The position numbers and the translations under genes were made by a program. Below are positions 1-8,931 of a stretch of 64,000 nt of DNA, piece by piece (the first letter of the stretch is position 1; each line of letters begins with the position of its first letter). The DNA comes from Haloprofundus salinisoli. Its GTDB lineage: Archaea; Halobacteriota; Halobacteria; Halobacteriales; Haloferacaceae. Below the pieces are notes generated by a model. It made no database searches. It worked only from the letters and a program-made list of their open reading frames with translations, and was not told the origin of the DNA. The stretch spans positions 310,001 to 374,000 of the forward strand of contig NZ_CP083663.1 in NCBI RefSeq assembly GCF_020097815.1, read 5' to 3'.

Positions 1-52
1 GGTAAACGGAAGCTCGTGAGAACGAGCGGACGACGCGGGTCGTCCCGTCCCG

Positions 53-2893
53 TTACGTCTGTTGGCCGAAGACGACGTTCGTGTCGCTCGTCCCGTCGAG
101 TTGGACCCACGTCCGTCCGCCGTCAGCCGAAACTTGAACCGGCCCGAAGGTGTACTCACCGCTCTCTTCGAGTGTCTCGGGTGCCTCGGCGAAGTACGTC
201 GCCGACTGTTGCTCGGCCGTGCCCTCGAAGTAGACGTACGTCTTCTCGTCGAACTCGTCGACCTCCGTCCGAACGACGTCGTCGGAGTGGGCTTCCAGCA
301 CCGTCCACGCACCGGGGACGACGTCGCGGACTCGCACGTTCTCGCTCGCCTCGACGGTCACGTCGACCTGGTTCGTCTGCCCGCCGGTGAACGCCGACCC
401 GTCGTCGCTCCGCGCGCCCGACGCCGTGAACGACTGCAGCGTCTCGACCGAGAGGTCGACGTGGCCGCGGACGTCGGTCCCGTTCACGGCTCCGGGGACG
501 TTCACCAGTTTCGCGACGACGGCGTAGACGCCGCCGTCGGTGGTGAACGCGAGCGACCCGTCGCCCGAGAGCGCCTGCGTCCGCGCGACGACGTTCGGTT
601 CGCCGTTCTCGGCGGGCGTTTCGAGGTCGTAGACGAACAGGTCGAGATGCGGGGCCCCCTCGGCGGCTCCCTTGTTCGCGCCGGAGTAGTAGTCGAAGGC
701 GAGGTCGACGCCGTAGGTGCCGGCGTCGACGTCGAGGTAGCCCGCGACCGCACGCTCGTCGTCGGGAACGTTCAGTCCGACGACCCCTCGCGTCGTTCCG
801 GACAGTTCGCGCGTCACGGCGTCGATAGCCGCGCCGGGGTTGATACGGCCGTACCCCTCGTAGGGGTCGCGGTCGCCGAAGTCGTACGTCGGGACGTGCG
901 CGCGGTGGTACGGCGCGGCGGTGAACGCCGTCTCCGTCGCCGTCGCCAAAAGCACCTGCTTGAGGCGGAGCGCGTCGTCGACAGTCGCGTCCGCCGGGTC
1001 CGCGAGCGCGACGGCGTCGGGGGCGTCGGCTTCCATCGCCTCGGCGACGAGGTTGGCCGTCCCGGTGACGTACGGCGCGGCCATGCTGGTTCCGGCTTTC
1101 CCCGTGTAGTCGCGGATGGGCGACTGGGCGTCCTCGGACGCCGTCGGGTCGCCGTTCTCGGCGGCGCGCGCGAGGTCGGTCAACGTTCCGCCCGGTGCGG
1201 CGACGTCGGGTATGCGATAGAGCGTGTCCGAGTCCTCGTCGTAGGCCGCCAGCCCCCCGCTGCTGTAGGCGGCGAGTCCGTCGAGCGGCCCGGTCGAAAC
1301 CGTCGAGACGGACTCGTCGGCGAGCGCCGGGCCGCCGGAGTTGAGCGGCGTCGCGCTGTTCCCCGCCGACGCGGCGACGAGAATACCCGCCGCGGAGATG
1401 TCGGCGACGAGCGAGGGGTCGGAGGCGAGGAGACCGCCGGCCGCGCCGAGCGGCGCGCCGCCGACGTAGCCCCACGACATGTTCACCGTCCGGAGGTTGA
1501 ACGCGCTCGAAAACTCCTGAGCGTACGTCGCAAGGTCGGTGGTCGCGCCGCTGAGTCCCTGCAGTCCGACGATGCCCGCGTTCGGTGCGAGTCCGGCGTG
1601 GACGGTCGTCGCGCCGTCGTCGGTGCGGTCGCCGACCGTCTCGTCCGCGCGGAGGAACGCCCCAACCGAGACAGTCTCGACGGTGGCTGCGGTGAGAAGT
1701 GCGCCGCCGTACGCCGTCACGTAGACCGTGTAGGTCGCCTCGCCGGAGTCGTGGACCGTCGGCGCGTCGACGACGTTGTTGTCCCACTCGCTCGTGTCGT
1801 CGGTGCCGACCGTCGACGACGCCAACTCCTCGCCATCGGGACCCTCGATACGTATCTCCAGCAGGTCGCCGTAGGCGGCGGCGTAGACGCCGGTGTCGGC
1901 GCGGGCGACCACCTCGTAGGTGAGCGACTCGCCGAGTTCGAGCGTCGTCCGCGGCGCGTCCTCGGTCACCCGCTCCGGGTCGACGGCGCTGGCGCGACCG
2001 CTCCCCGCCATGATGGACGAAACGTGCGTCCCGTGGCCGTTCTCGTCGCGCGGGCGGTCGTACCGCCCGTAACGGTCGTTCTCGTCGTACCAGCCAACGG
2101 TCTTCGGCGTGTCGGGTTTGACCGTGCCGTTGCCGCCGAAGACGTCCTTCGTGAACTCCGTGAGTGACCCCTCGTATCGGTAGTAGTTCGCGCCGATTTC
2201 GTAGTCGGTCACGAGGCCGACGTACGTCTCGACGACGAACGCGTACGTCTCGCCGCCGTTGACGTCGACGGTGATTCGTTCGGGCATCTCCGCGGTGGCT
2301 GCCGTGGCGACTCGCTCGCCGGCGGCGTTCTCAACGTAGAACTCCAGGTCGTTCACGTCCGCCAACGACCAGGAGAGTTCGGCCGTAATCTCGTCGGCGT
2401 CGTCGGGGGCGACGAACTCGTGTCGGCGGACGTCGGGGGTGAGGAAGGTTCCCGGGCCGATGGTGCCGGCGAACGACTCCGTCGCGTCGAGTTCGACGCG
2501 GTCGACCGCGTCGGAACCGTCGGTCGTCAGCATCAACTCGCCGTCGCGCGTCACCGCGCGGACGCCGTTCCACGGGCCGAGGTCCGGATGTCTGGCCTCG
2601 ACGCCGCTGTCGGTGAGACCGACGGGTCGGTCGAGTCGCCCGCGATAGCCGCGCTTCCAGGCGTGGGCCGCCTCGCGCACCCGCCAGTTCAGGAACTGCT
2701 CGTCTGTGGCCGTCGACGCCGCTTCGACGGCGGGGACGTTCGTTCCGAGCAGTCCCGCGCCGACGAACGCGGCCGTCGTGCCGAGCACCGACCGTCGAGT
2801 GACGCCGCTTGTCTTCCGAGAGCGTCTGCTCGCCGAGCCGTCGTTTTCGGAGCGACTCGCCGGAGTGTCGCTTTGAGAGTCATTCTGTCCCAT
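53..2893 (-). CDS. Tat-exported subtilisin-like (S8) serine protease with inserted beta domains
   Basis: 946 aa. The N-terminus is acidic and Ser-rich, followed by a Tat signal with twin Arg at 33-34 and a hydrophobic run to about residue 50, so export in folded form is expected. The S8 triad is visible: Asp95 (TDSGVEARHPDL), His287 (NGHGTHV) and Ser603 (GTSMAAPYVTG), with oxyanion Asn512 in ASAGN. Two long beta-rich inserts interrupt the catalytic fold. Residues about 115-240, between Asp and His, resemble a pre-peptidase C-terminal (PPC) domain. Residues about 310-415 lie between His and Ser. About 340 residues follow the Ser, again beta-rich, so the protein is far longer than a typical halolysin. 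Start chosen at 2893 because it keeps the Tat n-region and sits just after TATA-like AT-rich DNA. Substrate unknown. Confidence 0.93.
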   Translation of the reverse strand: MGQNDSQSDTPASRSENDGSASRRSRKTSGVTRRSVLGTTAAFVGAGLLGTNVPAVEAASTATDEQFLNWRVREAAHAWKRGYRGRLDRPVGLTDSGVEARHPDLGPWNGVRAVTRDGELMLTTDGSDAVDRVELDATESFAGTIGPGTFLTPDVRRHEFVAPDDADEITAELSWSLADVNDLEFYVENAAGERVATAATAEMPERITVDVNGGETYAFVVETYVGLVTDYEIGANYYRYEGSLTEFTKDVFGGNGTVKPDTPKTVGWYDENDRYGRYDRPRDENGHGTHVSSIMAGSGRASAVDPERVTEDAPRTTLELGESLTYEVVARADTGVYAAAYGDLLEIRIEGPDGEELASSTVGTDDTSEWDNNVVDAPTVHDSGEATYTVYVTAYGGALLTAATVETVSVGAFLRADETVGDRTDDGATTVHAGLAPNAGIVGLQGLSGATTDLATYAQEFSSAFNLRTVNMSWGYVGGAPLGAAGGLLASDPSLVADISAAGILVAASAGNSATPLNSGGPALADESVSTVSTGPLDGLAAYSSGGLAAYDEDSDTLYRIPDVAAPGGTLTDLARAAENGDPTASEDAQSPIRDYTGKAGTSMAAPYVTGTANLVAEAMEADAPDAVALADPADATVDDALRLKQVLLATATETAFTAAPYHRAHVPTYDFGDRDPYEGYGRINPGAAIDAVTRELSGTTRGVVGLNVPDDERAVAGYLDVDAGTYGVDLAFDYYSGANKGAAEGAPHLDLFVYDLETPAENGEPNVVARTQALSGDGSLAFTTDGGVYAVVAKLVNVPGAVNGTDVRGHVDLSVETLQSFTASGARSDDGSAFTGGQTNQVDVTVEASENVRVRDVVPGAWTVLEAHSDDVVRTEVDEFDEKTYVYFEGTAEQQSATYFAEAPETLEESGEYTFGPVQVSADGGRTWVQLDGTSDTNVVFGQQT

Positions 2894-2906
2894 ACATCAG
2901 TTCTAA

Positions 2907-2949
2907 TTACTATAACTAAGTAAAGAATGTAACCTAATCAGTTAGGTTA
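2907..2949 (-). promoter_or_regulatory. Promoter of the first subtilase with perfect 8-bp palindrome
   Basis: Positions 2930-2949 read TAACCTAATCAGTTAGGTTA, a perfect 8-bp inverted repeat with a 4-nt centre. On the minus strand it is followed after a few bases by TACTTAG and further AT-rich sequence, a plausible TATA region about 25 nt before the ATG at 2893. A related, longer palindrome precedes the second protease. The half-site resembles that of DtxR-family iron boxes, but the half-sites are everted (CCTAA first, TTAGG second), so assignment to a DtxR-type regulator is a guess. Confidence 0.55.
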
Positions 2950-3098
2950 AAATATTCAACTGTCTTTGCGGTGAGAGATATACTGCGCCCACCGACGCCG
3001 ATGACGGCCCATACGGGCGTCGAAACCGGCGGTTCGGGGAGCGAAGAGTAGCGAGCGACCCGACGCGTCGGAGCCGCCCGCGAAGCGAGATTCGGAAC

Positions 3099-4523
3099 TC
3101 AGACGAGCGTCGTCTCGTCGAGGGTAGCGAGGTCACCGCCCTCCGCTCGCTCGACGGCGTCGTAGGCGTCGACGAATCCGGCACCGGCGCTGGCCGGTTC
3201 GTAACTCGACAGCGCGTCCTCGGCTTCGGCTTCGACCGTCGCCAGCAGTTCGCGAGCCGTGGGTCGACTCCCCTGCGCGGCGACGTGGGCGTCGACGATC
3301 AAGGCGGCGATACCCGAGACGTGCGGACAGGCCATGCTCGTCCCGCTGATGCTCGCGTAGTACGGTTCGCCGTCGTCGCCAGTCGTCGCCCCCAGCGGGT
3401 CGTCCGGCGACATCGTACTCACGATTTCGTTTCCGGGCGCGGCGACGCCGGTCCGGTAGACGCCGAGCGGTCCGGACGCCTCGCCGGTCTCGTAGTACGT
3501 TTCGAGGTTCGACAGCGCCGTCTCGCGGTCGTAGTTGCTGCCGTCGTTACGGCCGCGCGAGGAGAAGTCGGTGACTTCCTTCTGGTCGTTCGTCGCGGCG
3601 ACGCCGAGGACGTGAGGCGCTTTCGCGTAGTCGTTCAGCGTGTCGTAGTCGGGACCGTCGTTGCTGGCGGCGAACACCGGGAGGATGTCCGCTTGGTAGG
3701 CGTACCACGACGCGACGTTGAGCGTCGCGTCCGGGTCGAAGTCGTCGGTGCTCGACACGCCGTAGGAGTTCGAGACGACCTGATACGTCGAGCCGTCGCC
3801 GTTTTCGAGCATGTGGTCGAACGCCGCGGCGGCTTTCAGCACCGAAACCCCGGCGCTGGTCGAGTAGGAGGTGAGCGTCGCCTCCGGCGCCATCCCGCGG
3901 TACTGGCCGTCGCTGGCGCTGCCGTCGCCGGCGACGGTGCCCGAGCAGTGGGTCCCGTGACCGATCTCGTCGGTGTCGACGCCGCCGACCTCGGGCCACA
4001 GCGTCTCGGTACCGGTGAGTTCCAGCGGGTCCCCGGCCCACTGGTAGTTGGCGTCGAGATTCGCCGCCAGGTCGGGGTGGTCGCCGTCGATGCCGCTGTC
4101 GATGACGACGACGTGGGCGTTCTCGCCGGCGTAGCCCAACCCGCGCTGTACCTCGGCCGCCCGGGTCACCTCGCGGCCGTCGTCGTTGTAGTAGTCGAGC
4201 TCGCGGTTAGCCTCGACGTAGCGAACCTCGTCCCATTCGGCGACGGTCTCTATCTGTGTTCCCGTCAGTCGGCTAAAACCGACTGGAAGCACCGAGAACT
4301 CGTAGTAGCCGTCGACGAGGTCCAGCGACTCCAAGAGGCCGACGTCGTCGTTCGAGTCGAAGACGACGAGCACCTCCTGGAGCGTGTCGCTCGCCGTGTC
4401 CAGGGTGTCGTCGATGAGCGAGGTGAGCGACCCCGCCCGCGCCCGACCCGCGAAGGGAAGCAGCGATGCCGCGCCGGTCAGTTTCAGTACGGTTCGTCTT
4501 TCGAGCGTCGGTGTTTCGTCCAT
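3099..4523 (-). CDS. Tat-exported halolysin-like subtilisin (S8) protease
   Basis: 474 aa. Tat signal with Arg9-Arg10 (ERRTVLKLTG) and an Ala-rich h-region ending near residue 30. An inhibitor_I9-like propeptide follows (about 45-110, ending in the EVRYVEANRELDYY region). The catalytic domain has Asp142 (VIDSGIDGDHPDL), His189 (IGHGTHCSG), oxyanion Asn288 (AASNDG) and Ser396 (SGTSMACPHVSG). The length and order match secreted haloarchaeal proteases, but the Cys-containing C-terminal extension of classical halolysins is short or absent. It lies in the same direction as the larger S8 protease 205 bp downstream and has its own upstream palindrome, so the two are probably co-regulated but separately transcribed. 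Confidence 0.95.
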   Translation of the reverse strand: MDETPTLERRTVLKLTGAASLLPFAGRARAGSLTSLIDDTLDTASDTLQEVLVVFDSNDDVGLLESLDLVDGYYEFSVLPVGFSRLTGTQIETVAEWDEVRYVEANRELDYYNDDGREVTRAAEVQRGLGYAGENAHVVVIDSGIDGDHPDLAANLDANYQWAGDPLELTGTETLWPEVGGVDTDEIGHGTHCSGTVAGDGSASDGQYRGMAPEATLTSYSTSAGVSVLKAAAAFDHMLENGDGSTYQVVSNSYGVSSTDDFDPDATLNVASWYAYQADILPVFAASNDGPDYDTLNDYAKAPHVLGVAATNDQKEVTDFSSRGRNDGSNYDRETALSNLETYYETGEASGPLGVYRTGVAAPGNEIVSTMSPDDPLGATTGDDGEPYYASISGTSMACPHVSGIAALIVDAHVAAQGSRPTARELLATVEAEAEDALSSYEPASAGAGFVDAYDAVERAEGGDLATLDETTLV

Positions 4524-4611
4524 CGTTCGTGTCGATAACGTCGGCCGAGACGCGCCGCCTCCCGACGACGAACGTCCCCTCGCGCCGAACGACCAGTTCT
4601 TTCTTTTGTTT

Positions 4612-4647
4612 GCACTAAGTACACTTACCTAATCTAATTAGGTAAGT
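4612..4647 (-). promoter_or_regulatory. Perfect 11-bp palindrome upstream of the second subtilase
   Basis: Positions 4623-4633 (ACTTACCTAAT) and 4637-4647 (ATTAGGTAAGT) form a perfect 11-bp inverted repeat around a 3-nt centre. On the minus strand TACTTAG follows immediately, as it does after the palindrome of the first protease. The distance to the ATG at 4523 is about 90 nt, so the transcript would carry a leader of roughly 65 nt if TACTTAG is the TATA element. It looks like an operator shared by the two protease genes. Confidence 0.55.
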
Positions 4648-4815
4648 CGAAATAAATACGTAAGTGAAACGTGTAATTCACGACGTTTAGTAGATACTGA
4701 GTGACGAGTCCGGCACGGAATCGATGGGGTCGATGCTCGCCGTCTTCTCGCAGTCGACGGACGAAACGTCAGAAAGAAAGGTGGTACCGACCGAATCCGA
4801 GCAGGTCGGCGGCGA

Positions 4816-5904
4816 TTACTCGTCGTCGGCCGCCGCCGGAACGAGCGCGTCGACGTCGGCGTGCTCGAACAGCAGTTCGCGCATCAGTTCGACGGTGCGT
4901 TCGTCGCGCGTCCGGCCGCCGCGGATGATCTCCTCGGCGCGGTCGATGGCCGACAGCGTGTCCGCGTTGAGCACCAGCACCGGAACGCCCTCGGACTCCG
5001 CGCGGCCGATAACCGCGCCAGACGGTCGGTGTCCGCCGGTGAGGACGAGACACTTCACGCCGGGTGCCTGGAGCGCGGCGGTCTGGACGTCCGCGCGGTC
5101 GCCGCCGGTGATGACGGCGGCGTCTTTCGTCCGGCGGAAGTAGCGAAGCGCCTCGTCGGCACCCATCGCGCCGACGAGGAAGCGCTCGACGTAGGCGTCG
5201 GTCGGCGCGTCGGTGACGAGCTCCGCGCCGAGTTCCTCGGCGAGGTCGGCGACGGAGACGCCGGCGAGTTCTCGCTCGCGCGGGACGACGCCGAGGACGG
5301 GCACGTCGCGGCTTTCGAGGAAGGAGACGACCTCCTTCTCCAGTTCGTCGTAGGCGGCGTCGCCGACGCGGTTGAACAGCACGCCGGCCAGGCGGTCTTC
5401 GCCCTCGGCGCGCACGTCGTCGACGGCGGCGAGCACGTCGTCGAGGTCGGCGGGCGTCGCGTAGTCGGCGACGAGAAGTACCTTCGCGTCGAGGAGGCCG
5501 GCGACTTCGGGGTCGGTGAGGTCGACGATGCCGCCGGTGGTGTGTTTGCCGCCGCCTTCGACGAGCATCAGGTCGGTGTCCGCCGAGAGCACGTCGTAGT
5601 ACTCGCGGACGATTTCGGCGAGGTCCTCGCCGCTCTCCTGGCCGCGGACCGCGCCCTGCACGAACGTCGGCGAGTAGACGATGGGCTCCATCTCGTGCAT
5701 CTCGGCGTCAGTGTCGAGCAGTTCGCGCGCGAGCATCGGGTCCTCGTCGAGCGTCTTGCCGACGTTGCTCTGCAGACGCGTCCCCTTCGGCTTCATGTAG
5801 CCGACCGAGAGGCCGCGGTCCTGCGCGAGCAAGCCGAGCGCGAGCGTCACCGCCGTCTTTCCGGTACTGTCCTGCGTCGAGGTCACCAGTAGGGTTTCAG
5901 TCAT
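4816..5904 (-). CDS. P-loop/DRTGG phosphotransacetylase-family protein
   Basis: 362 aa. The N-terminal half is a BioD/CobB-like P-loop ATPase domain (VTSTQDSTGKTA near residues 8-20; acidic strand LMLVEGGG near 140). The C-terminal half is a DRTGG domain (about 215-325, with ITGGDRADVQ and VLTGGHRPSG). This matches the N-terminal regulatory half of bacterial phosphotransacetylase without the catalytic PTA domain; such stand-alone proteins are common in Archaea. It starts 25 bp after the stop of the ADP-forming acyl-CoA synthetase and is almost certainly co-transcribed, suggesting a sensory or regulatory role in acetate/acyl-CoA metabolism. The exact reaction is unknown. Confidence 0.85.
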   Translation of the reverse strand: MTETLLVTSTQDSTGKTAVTLALGLLAQDRGLSVGYMKPKGTRLQSNVGKTLDEDPMLARELLDTDAEMHEMEPIVYSPTFVQGAVRGQESGEDLAEIVREYYDVLSADTDLMLVEGGGKHTTGGIVDLTDPEVAGLLDAKVLLVADYATPADLDDVLAAVDDVRAEGEDRLAGVLFNRVGDAAYDELEKEVVSFLESRDVPVLGVVPRERELAGVSVADLAEELGAELVTDAPTDAYVERFLVGAMGADEALRYFRRTKDAAVITGGDRADVQTAALQAPGVKCLVLTGGHRPSGAVIGRAESEGVPVLVLNADTLSAIDRAEEIIRGGRTRDERTVELMRELLFEHADVDALVPAAADDE

Positions 5905-5929
5905 GAGTGTGTGAGGGTTGTCTGGTCGC

Positions 5930-8038
5930 TTATAGTTGGTCCGGGTCGATGGTCAGTCGGACGTCGACCGCCTGAACGCCAGTCTCGTCTCCCTCTTTCG
6001 GGAGCGCGACGAGCGGGTTGATGTCGAGTTCGAGGATGGCCGGGAAGTCCGAGACGAGTTGCGAGAGCCGCTGGATGGTCTCGACGATGGCGTCGCGGTC
6101 GACCGGATCTCGGCCGCGCGCGCCGCGCAGCAGCGGCGCGGTCTGAATCTCGTCGGTCATCTCCCGTGCCTCGGTCTCGGAGACGGGCGCGACGCGGAAC
6201 GTCGTGTCCTCCAGAATCTCGACGAAGATGCCGCCGAGACCGAACATCAAGAGCGGCCCGAACTGCGGGTCACGGTTCATCCCCACGATGGTCTCGACGC
6301 CGTCGTCGAGGTTCACCATCTCCTGGACTTGGACGCCGAGAATCGTCGCGTCCGGCTGGTAGTTCCGCGCCCGCGTGATGAGGTCCTCGTAGGCGTCGAA
6401 CACGTCCTCGTTCTCGACGCCGACCTTGACGCCGCCGATGTCGGACTTGTGGAGGATGTCCGGGCTGACGATCTTCATCACGACGTCGCCGTCGATGTCC
6501 TGAGCGGCGGAGACGGCGTCCTCGGGGCTGTCGACGATGTCGCCGGCCGGAATCGGAATGCCGTAGGCGTCCAGCAGGTCCATCGCCTCGACGCCGATTC
6601 GAGTGTCGCCGCGCTCGGCGGCGTCCTCCAGTATCGACCGGACGTGCTCGCGGTCGACGTCGAACTCGACGGGGTCGTCGTACTCGCGTCGCTGGATGTC
6701 GCGGTACTCGCCGAGGGCGTCGAGGCTCTCGACGGCGCGGGCGGGGTCGAAGTAGTTCGGGATGCCCGCGTCGCGCAGCACCCCCTCGGCGGCGTCGACG
6801 CGCTCGCCGCCCATGAAACAGGCGGCGACCGGTTTCTCGTGTTTCTCGCGGAGTTCCACCGTCGCTTCGGCGAGTTCCCCGTAGTCGAGCACCGCGGTGG
6901 GTGCCGAGAGCACGAGCGCACAGCTGACGTTCTCGTCGGCGAGTGCGATGTCGAGGGCGTCGCGGAAGCGGTCGATGTCGGCGTCGCCGACCACGTCGAC
7001 CGGGTTGTAGATGTTGCCCTCCTCGGGTAGCTTCTCGCCGAAGGCGTCGAGCGTCTCGTCGGAGAACGTCGCCATCTCCAGGTCCGACTCGCCGACGGCG
7101 TCGGTCGCCATCACGCCGGGGCCGCCGGCGTTCGTGATGACGGCGATCTTCTTCGACTCCGGCAGCGGCTGGTTGGCGAGCATCTGCGCCGCGTCGAACA
7201 GTTCCTGCGGCGACGAGGCGCGCAGCACGCCCGCCTGTTCGAGCCCCGCTTCGTAGGCGCGGTCCGACCCCGCAATCGTGCCCGTATGCGACGACGCCGC
7301 CTGCGCTCCGGCGTCGGTCTTCCCGGATTTGACGAGCAGAATCGGTGTGTCCTGCGTCACCTCGCGGGCGGTGTCGATGAACGCCCGACCGTTCTCGATA
7401 CCTTCGAGGTAGCCGATGACGACGTCGGTGTCGGGGTCGTCGCCCCACTCGGCGACGAAGTCTGTCTCGTCGAGGACGGCCTTGTTACCGAGCGAGACGA
7501 CGTCCTTGAAGCCGACGCCCTCGTCGTTGGCCCAGTCGAGGACGGCGGTGATGAACGCGCCCGACTGGCTCATAAAGGAGAGGCCGCCTTCGAGGGCGTT
7601 GTCGGGGCCGAAGGTGGCGTTCATCCCGTTCGGCGTGCTCATGACACCGAGGCTGTTCGGTCCGACGAGGTTGATGTCGTGTTCTTCGGCGACCTCGCGG
7701 AGCTCTCGTTCGCGGGCCGCGCCCTCACTGCCGGTTTCGCCGAACCCGGCGGTGATGACGACGACGTTCTCCACGCCGCTCTCTCCGGCCTCGCGGACGG
7801 CGTCGACGGCGATCTGCGGCGGGACGACGACCACCGCGAGGTCGGCGTCGCTCTCGCCGACGGAGTCGACACACGAGAGTCCGAGCACCTCGTCGTAGTT
7901 GGGGTTTACCGGCACGACCTCGCCGTCGTAGTCGTCGACGAGGTTCTGCGTAATGGCGCGGCCGATAGACCCTTCACGCGCAGTCGCGCCGACAACGGCG
8001 ATGCGTCCTGGCGCGAACAGTTCAGATAGCGCTCCCAT
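5930..8038 (-). CDS. ADP-forming acetate/acyl-CoA ligase, fused alpha-beta subunits
   Basis: 702 aa. Converts acyl-CoA + ADP + Pi to acid + CoA + ATP, the archaeal route of acetate formation with energy conservation. Domain order: CoA-binding Rossmann domain (LFAPGRIAVVGATAREGSIG at about 8-27), succinyl-CoA-ligase-like flavodoxin domain with the putative phospho-His in SSHTGTIAGSD, then a C-terminal ATP-grasp beta domain (VMKIVSPDILHKSDIGGVKVG). The fused form is usual in haloarchaea. The frame is open 23 codons further upstream, but the Met at 8038 begins the conserved MGALSELFAPG block and was chosen. First gene of a two-gene operon with the DRTGG protein. Confidence 0.93.
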   Translation of the reverse strand: MGALSELFAPGRIAVVGATAREGSIGRAITQNLVDDYDGEVVPVNPNYDEVLGLSCVDSVGESDADLAVVVVPPQIAVDAVREAGESGVENVVVITAGFGETGSEGAARERELREVAEEHDINLVGPNSLGVMSTPNGMNATFGPDNALEGGLSFMSQSGAFITAVLDWANDEGVGFKDVVSLGNKAVLDETDFVAEWGDDPDTDVVIGYLEGIENGRAFIDTAREVTQDTPILLVKSGKTDAGAQAASSHTGTIAGSDRAYEAGLEQAGVLRASSPQELFDAAQMLANQPLPESKKIAVITNAGGPGVMATDAVGESDLEMATFSDETLDAFGEKLPEEGNIYNPVDVVGDADIDRFRDALDIALADENVSCALVLSAPTAVLDYGELAEATVELREKHEKPVAACFMGGERVDAAEGVLRDAGIPNYFDPARAVESLDALGEYRDIQRREYDDPVEFDVDREHVRSILEDAAERGDTRIGVEAMDLLDAYGIPIPAGDIVDSPEDAVSAAQDIDGDVVMKIVSPDILHKSDIGGVKVGVENEDVFDAYEDLITRARNYQPDATILGVQVQEMVNLDDGVETIVGMNRDPQFGPLLMFGLGGIFVEILEDTTFRVAPVSETEAREMTDEIQTAPLLRGARGRDPVDRDAIVETIQRLSQLVSDFPAILELDINPLVALPKEGDETGVQAVDVRLTIDPDQL

Positions 8039-8103
8039 CGTCTCTGTGTACCGTCTCTCGGCGCATAAGTTCGGGTGTGTGCGCGGTGCCGTGGGCCGAA
8101 CTG

Positions 8104-8365
8104 TCACTCATCGACGACCGTGAACGACCCCGACTCGTTCGGGTCGGACTCAGCAGACGTGGTCGCCGGCGTCGCCGCGCGAAGCGGGAGCGTCGGAACG
8201 TCGTCGTCGCCGCCGGAACCGACCTCGCGGGCGCGTTCGGACACCCCTCGGTGATTTCGGTGGCTCCGGCGTCGGCAAACGCGAGCGCAACCGCTCGTCG
8301 ATTCCTGAACTCGCGCCGGTGACGACCACGGTATCTCCTTCGGACGTCGGCGACAAACGTCCCAT
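8104..8365 (-). pseudogene. Remnant of a short-chain dehydrogenase/reductase
   Basis: Minus strand from an ATG at 8365 reads a Rossmann start, TVVVTGASSGI, the SDR cofactor signature. The frame then breaks at about 8310. In the next frame the expected continuation appears (RRAVALAFADAGAT, where intact SDRs have GRAVALAFADAGA). After a second shift near 8245 a third frame runs as ERAREVGSGGDDDVPTLPLRA and ends at a TGA at 8104. The remnant is about 85 codons against about 250 for a whole SDR, so it carries frameshifts and a large deletion. It lies between the ADP-forming synthetase and a small conserved gene. Confidence 0.7.
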
Positions 8366-8575
8366 AGCGAATAGCGAGAACGGGAGACACCCCAAGACTC
8401 GGTCTCGGGTCGAGTGTGGCGAACAGGCGGCCGCGTCGGGTCCGGATGTCCGCGAGCGGGCGGCCGCGCTCCCGCCTCGTCCGACTCGCGGCGACGGTTA
8501 GGTCACGCGGCGGAGTGGTCCCGTCCTCGTATTTGAATCTCGGGACGAGACGGGGAAACGGCGGAAGCGGACGAA

Positions 8576-8881
8576 TCAGATGAGGTCGTCCGGGTCGTGT
8601 TTCTCGCGCATCCGCGTCGCTTCGGCCGCGTAGGCGTCCCGCGTGTCGGCGTCGTCGACGCGGCCGACGCTTCCGGGCCTCGCGTCGACGGCGGCGGTCG
8701 TATCGCGCACGTCGCCGAAACTCGTGAGCGCGCGCTCCTTACGGAGATACTGCGCCCCGTCGGGCGTCGCGTAGACGAGGATGACGATGTTCTGTTCGTC
8801 GTCGGAGTACGTTCGTTCGACGAGCCACACGCGCACGGTGTCGTCGGAGTCGTCGGAACCGTCGACGTCGGGAGCGCTCAT
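8576..8881 (-). CDS. Small acidic haloarchaeal protein, function unknown
   Basis: 101 aa, no signal peptide or membrane segment. The middle (TVRVWLVERTYSDDEQNIVILVYATPDG, about residues 15-42) looks like an alpha/beta fold with three strands. The C-terminal half is helical and charged (AAEATRMREKHDPDDLI). Codon use is typical of the neighbouring genes and the frame has strong GC3, which supports it as real. I do not recognise a named family. It lies 50 bp downstream of the putative manganese transporter on the same strand and could be in its transcript. Confidence 0.7.
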   Translation of the reverse strand: MSAPDVDGSDDSDDTVRVWLVERTYSDDEQNIVILVYATPDGAQYLRKERALTSFGDVRDTTAAVDARPGSVGRVDDADTRDAYAAEATRMREKHDPDDLI

Positions 8882-8931
8882 CGGCTCGTGTTACGCCTCC
8901 CGGTCGGAAGTGAGTTTCTCGGACGCACCGC

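Noticed and set aside
1-52. Short GC inverted repeats (GCTCGTGAGAACGAGC and GACGA...GTCGTC)
   Set aside because: Possibly a terminator of the first protease gene, but too short and without a T run to call.
62-2167. 701-aa frame on the plus strand
   Set aside because: It is the antisense of the S8 protease; long open antisense frames are expected in high-GC DNA, and it is Arg/Val/Asp-rich without any domain.
2930-4647. Naming the protease palindromes as DtxR iron boxes
   Set aside because: The half-sites point outward (CCTAA then TTAGG), opposite to the TTAGG-N4-CCTAA form at 22436, so the regulator is left open.
8022-8390. 122-aa minus-strand frame
   Set aside because: It joins the upstream of the synthetase to one frame of the decayed SDR; better explained as a pseudogene in shifted frames.
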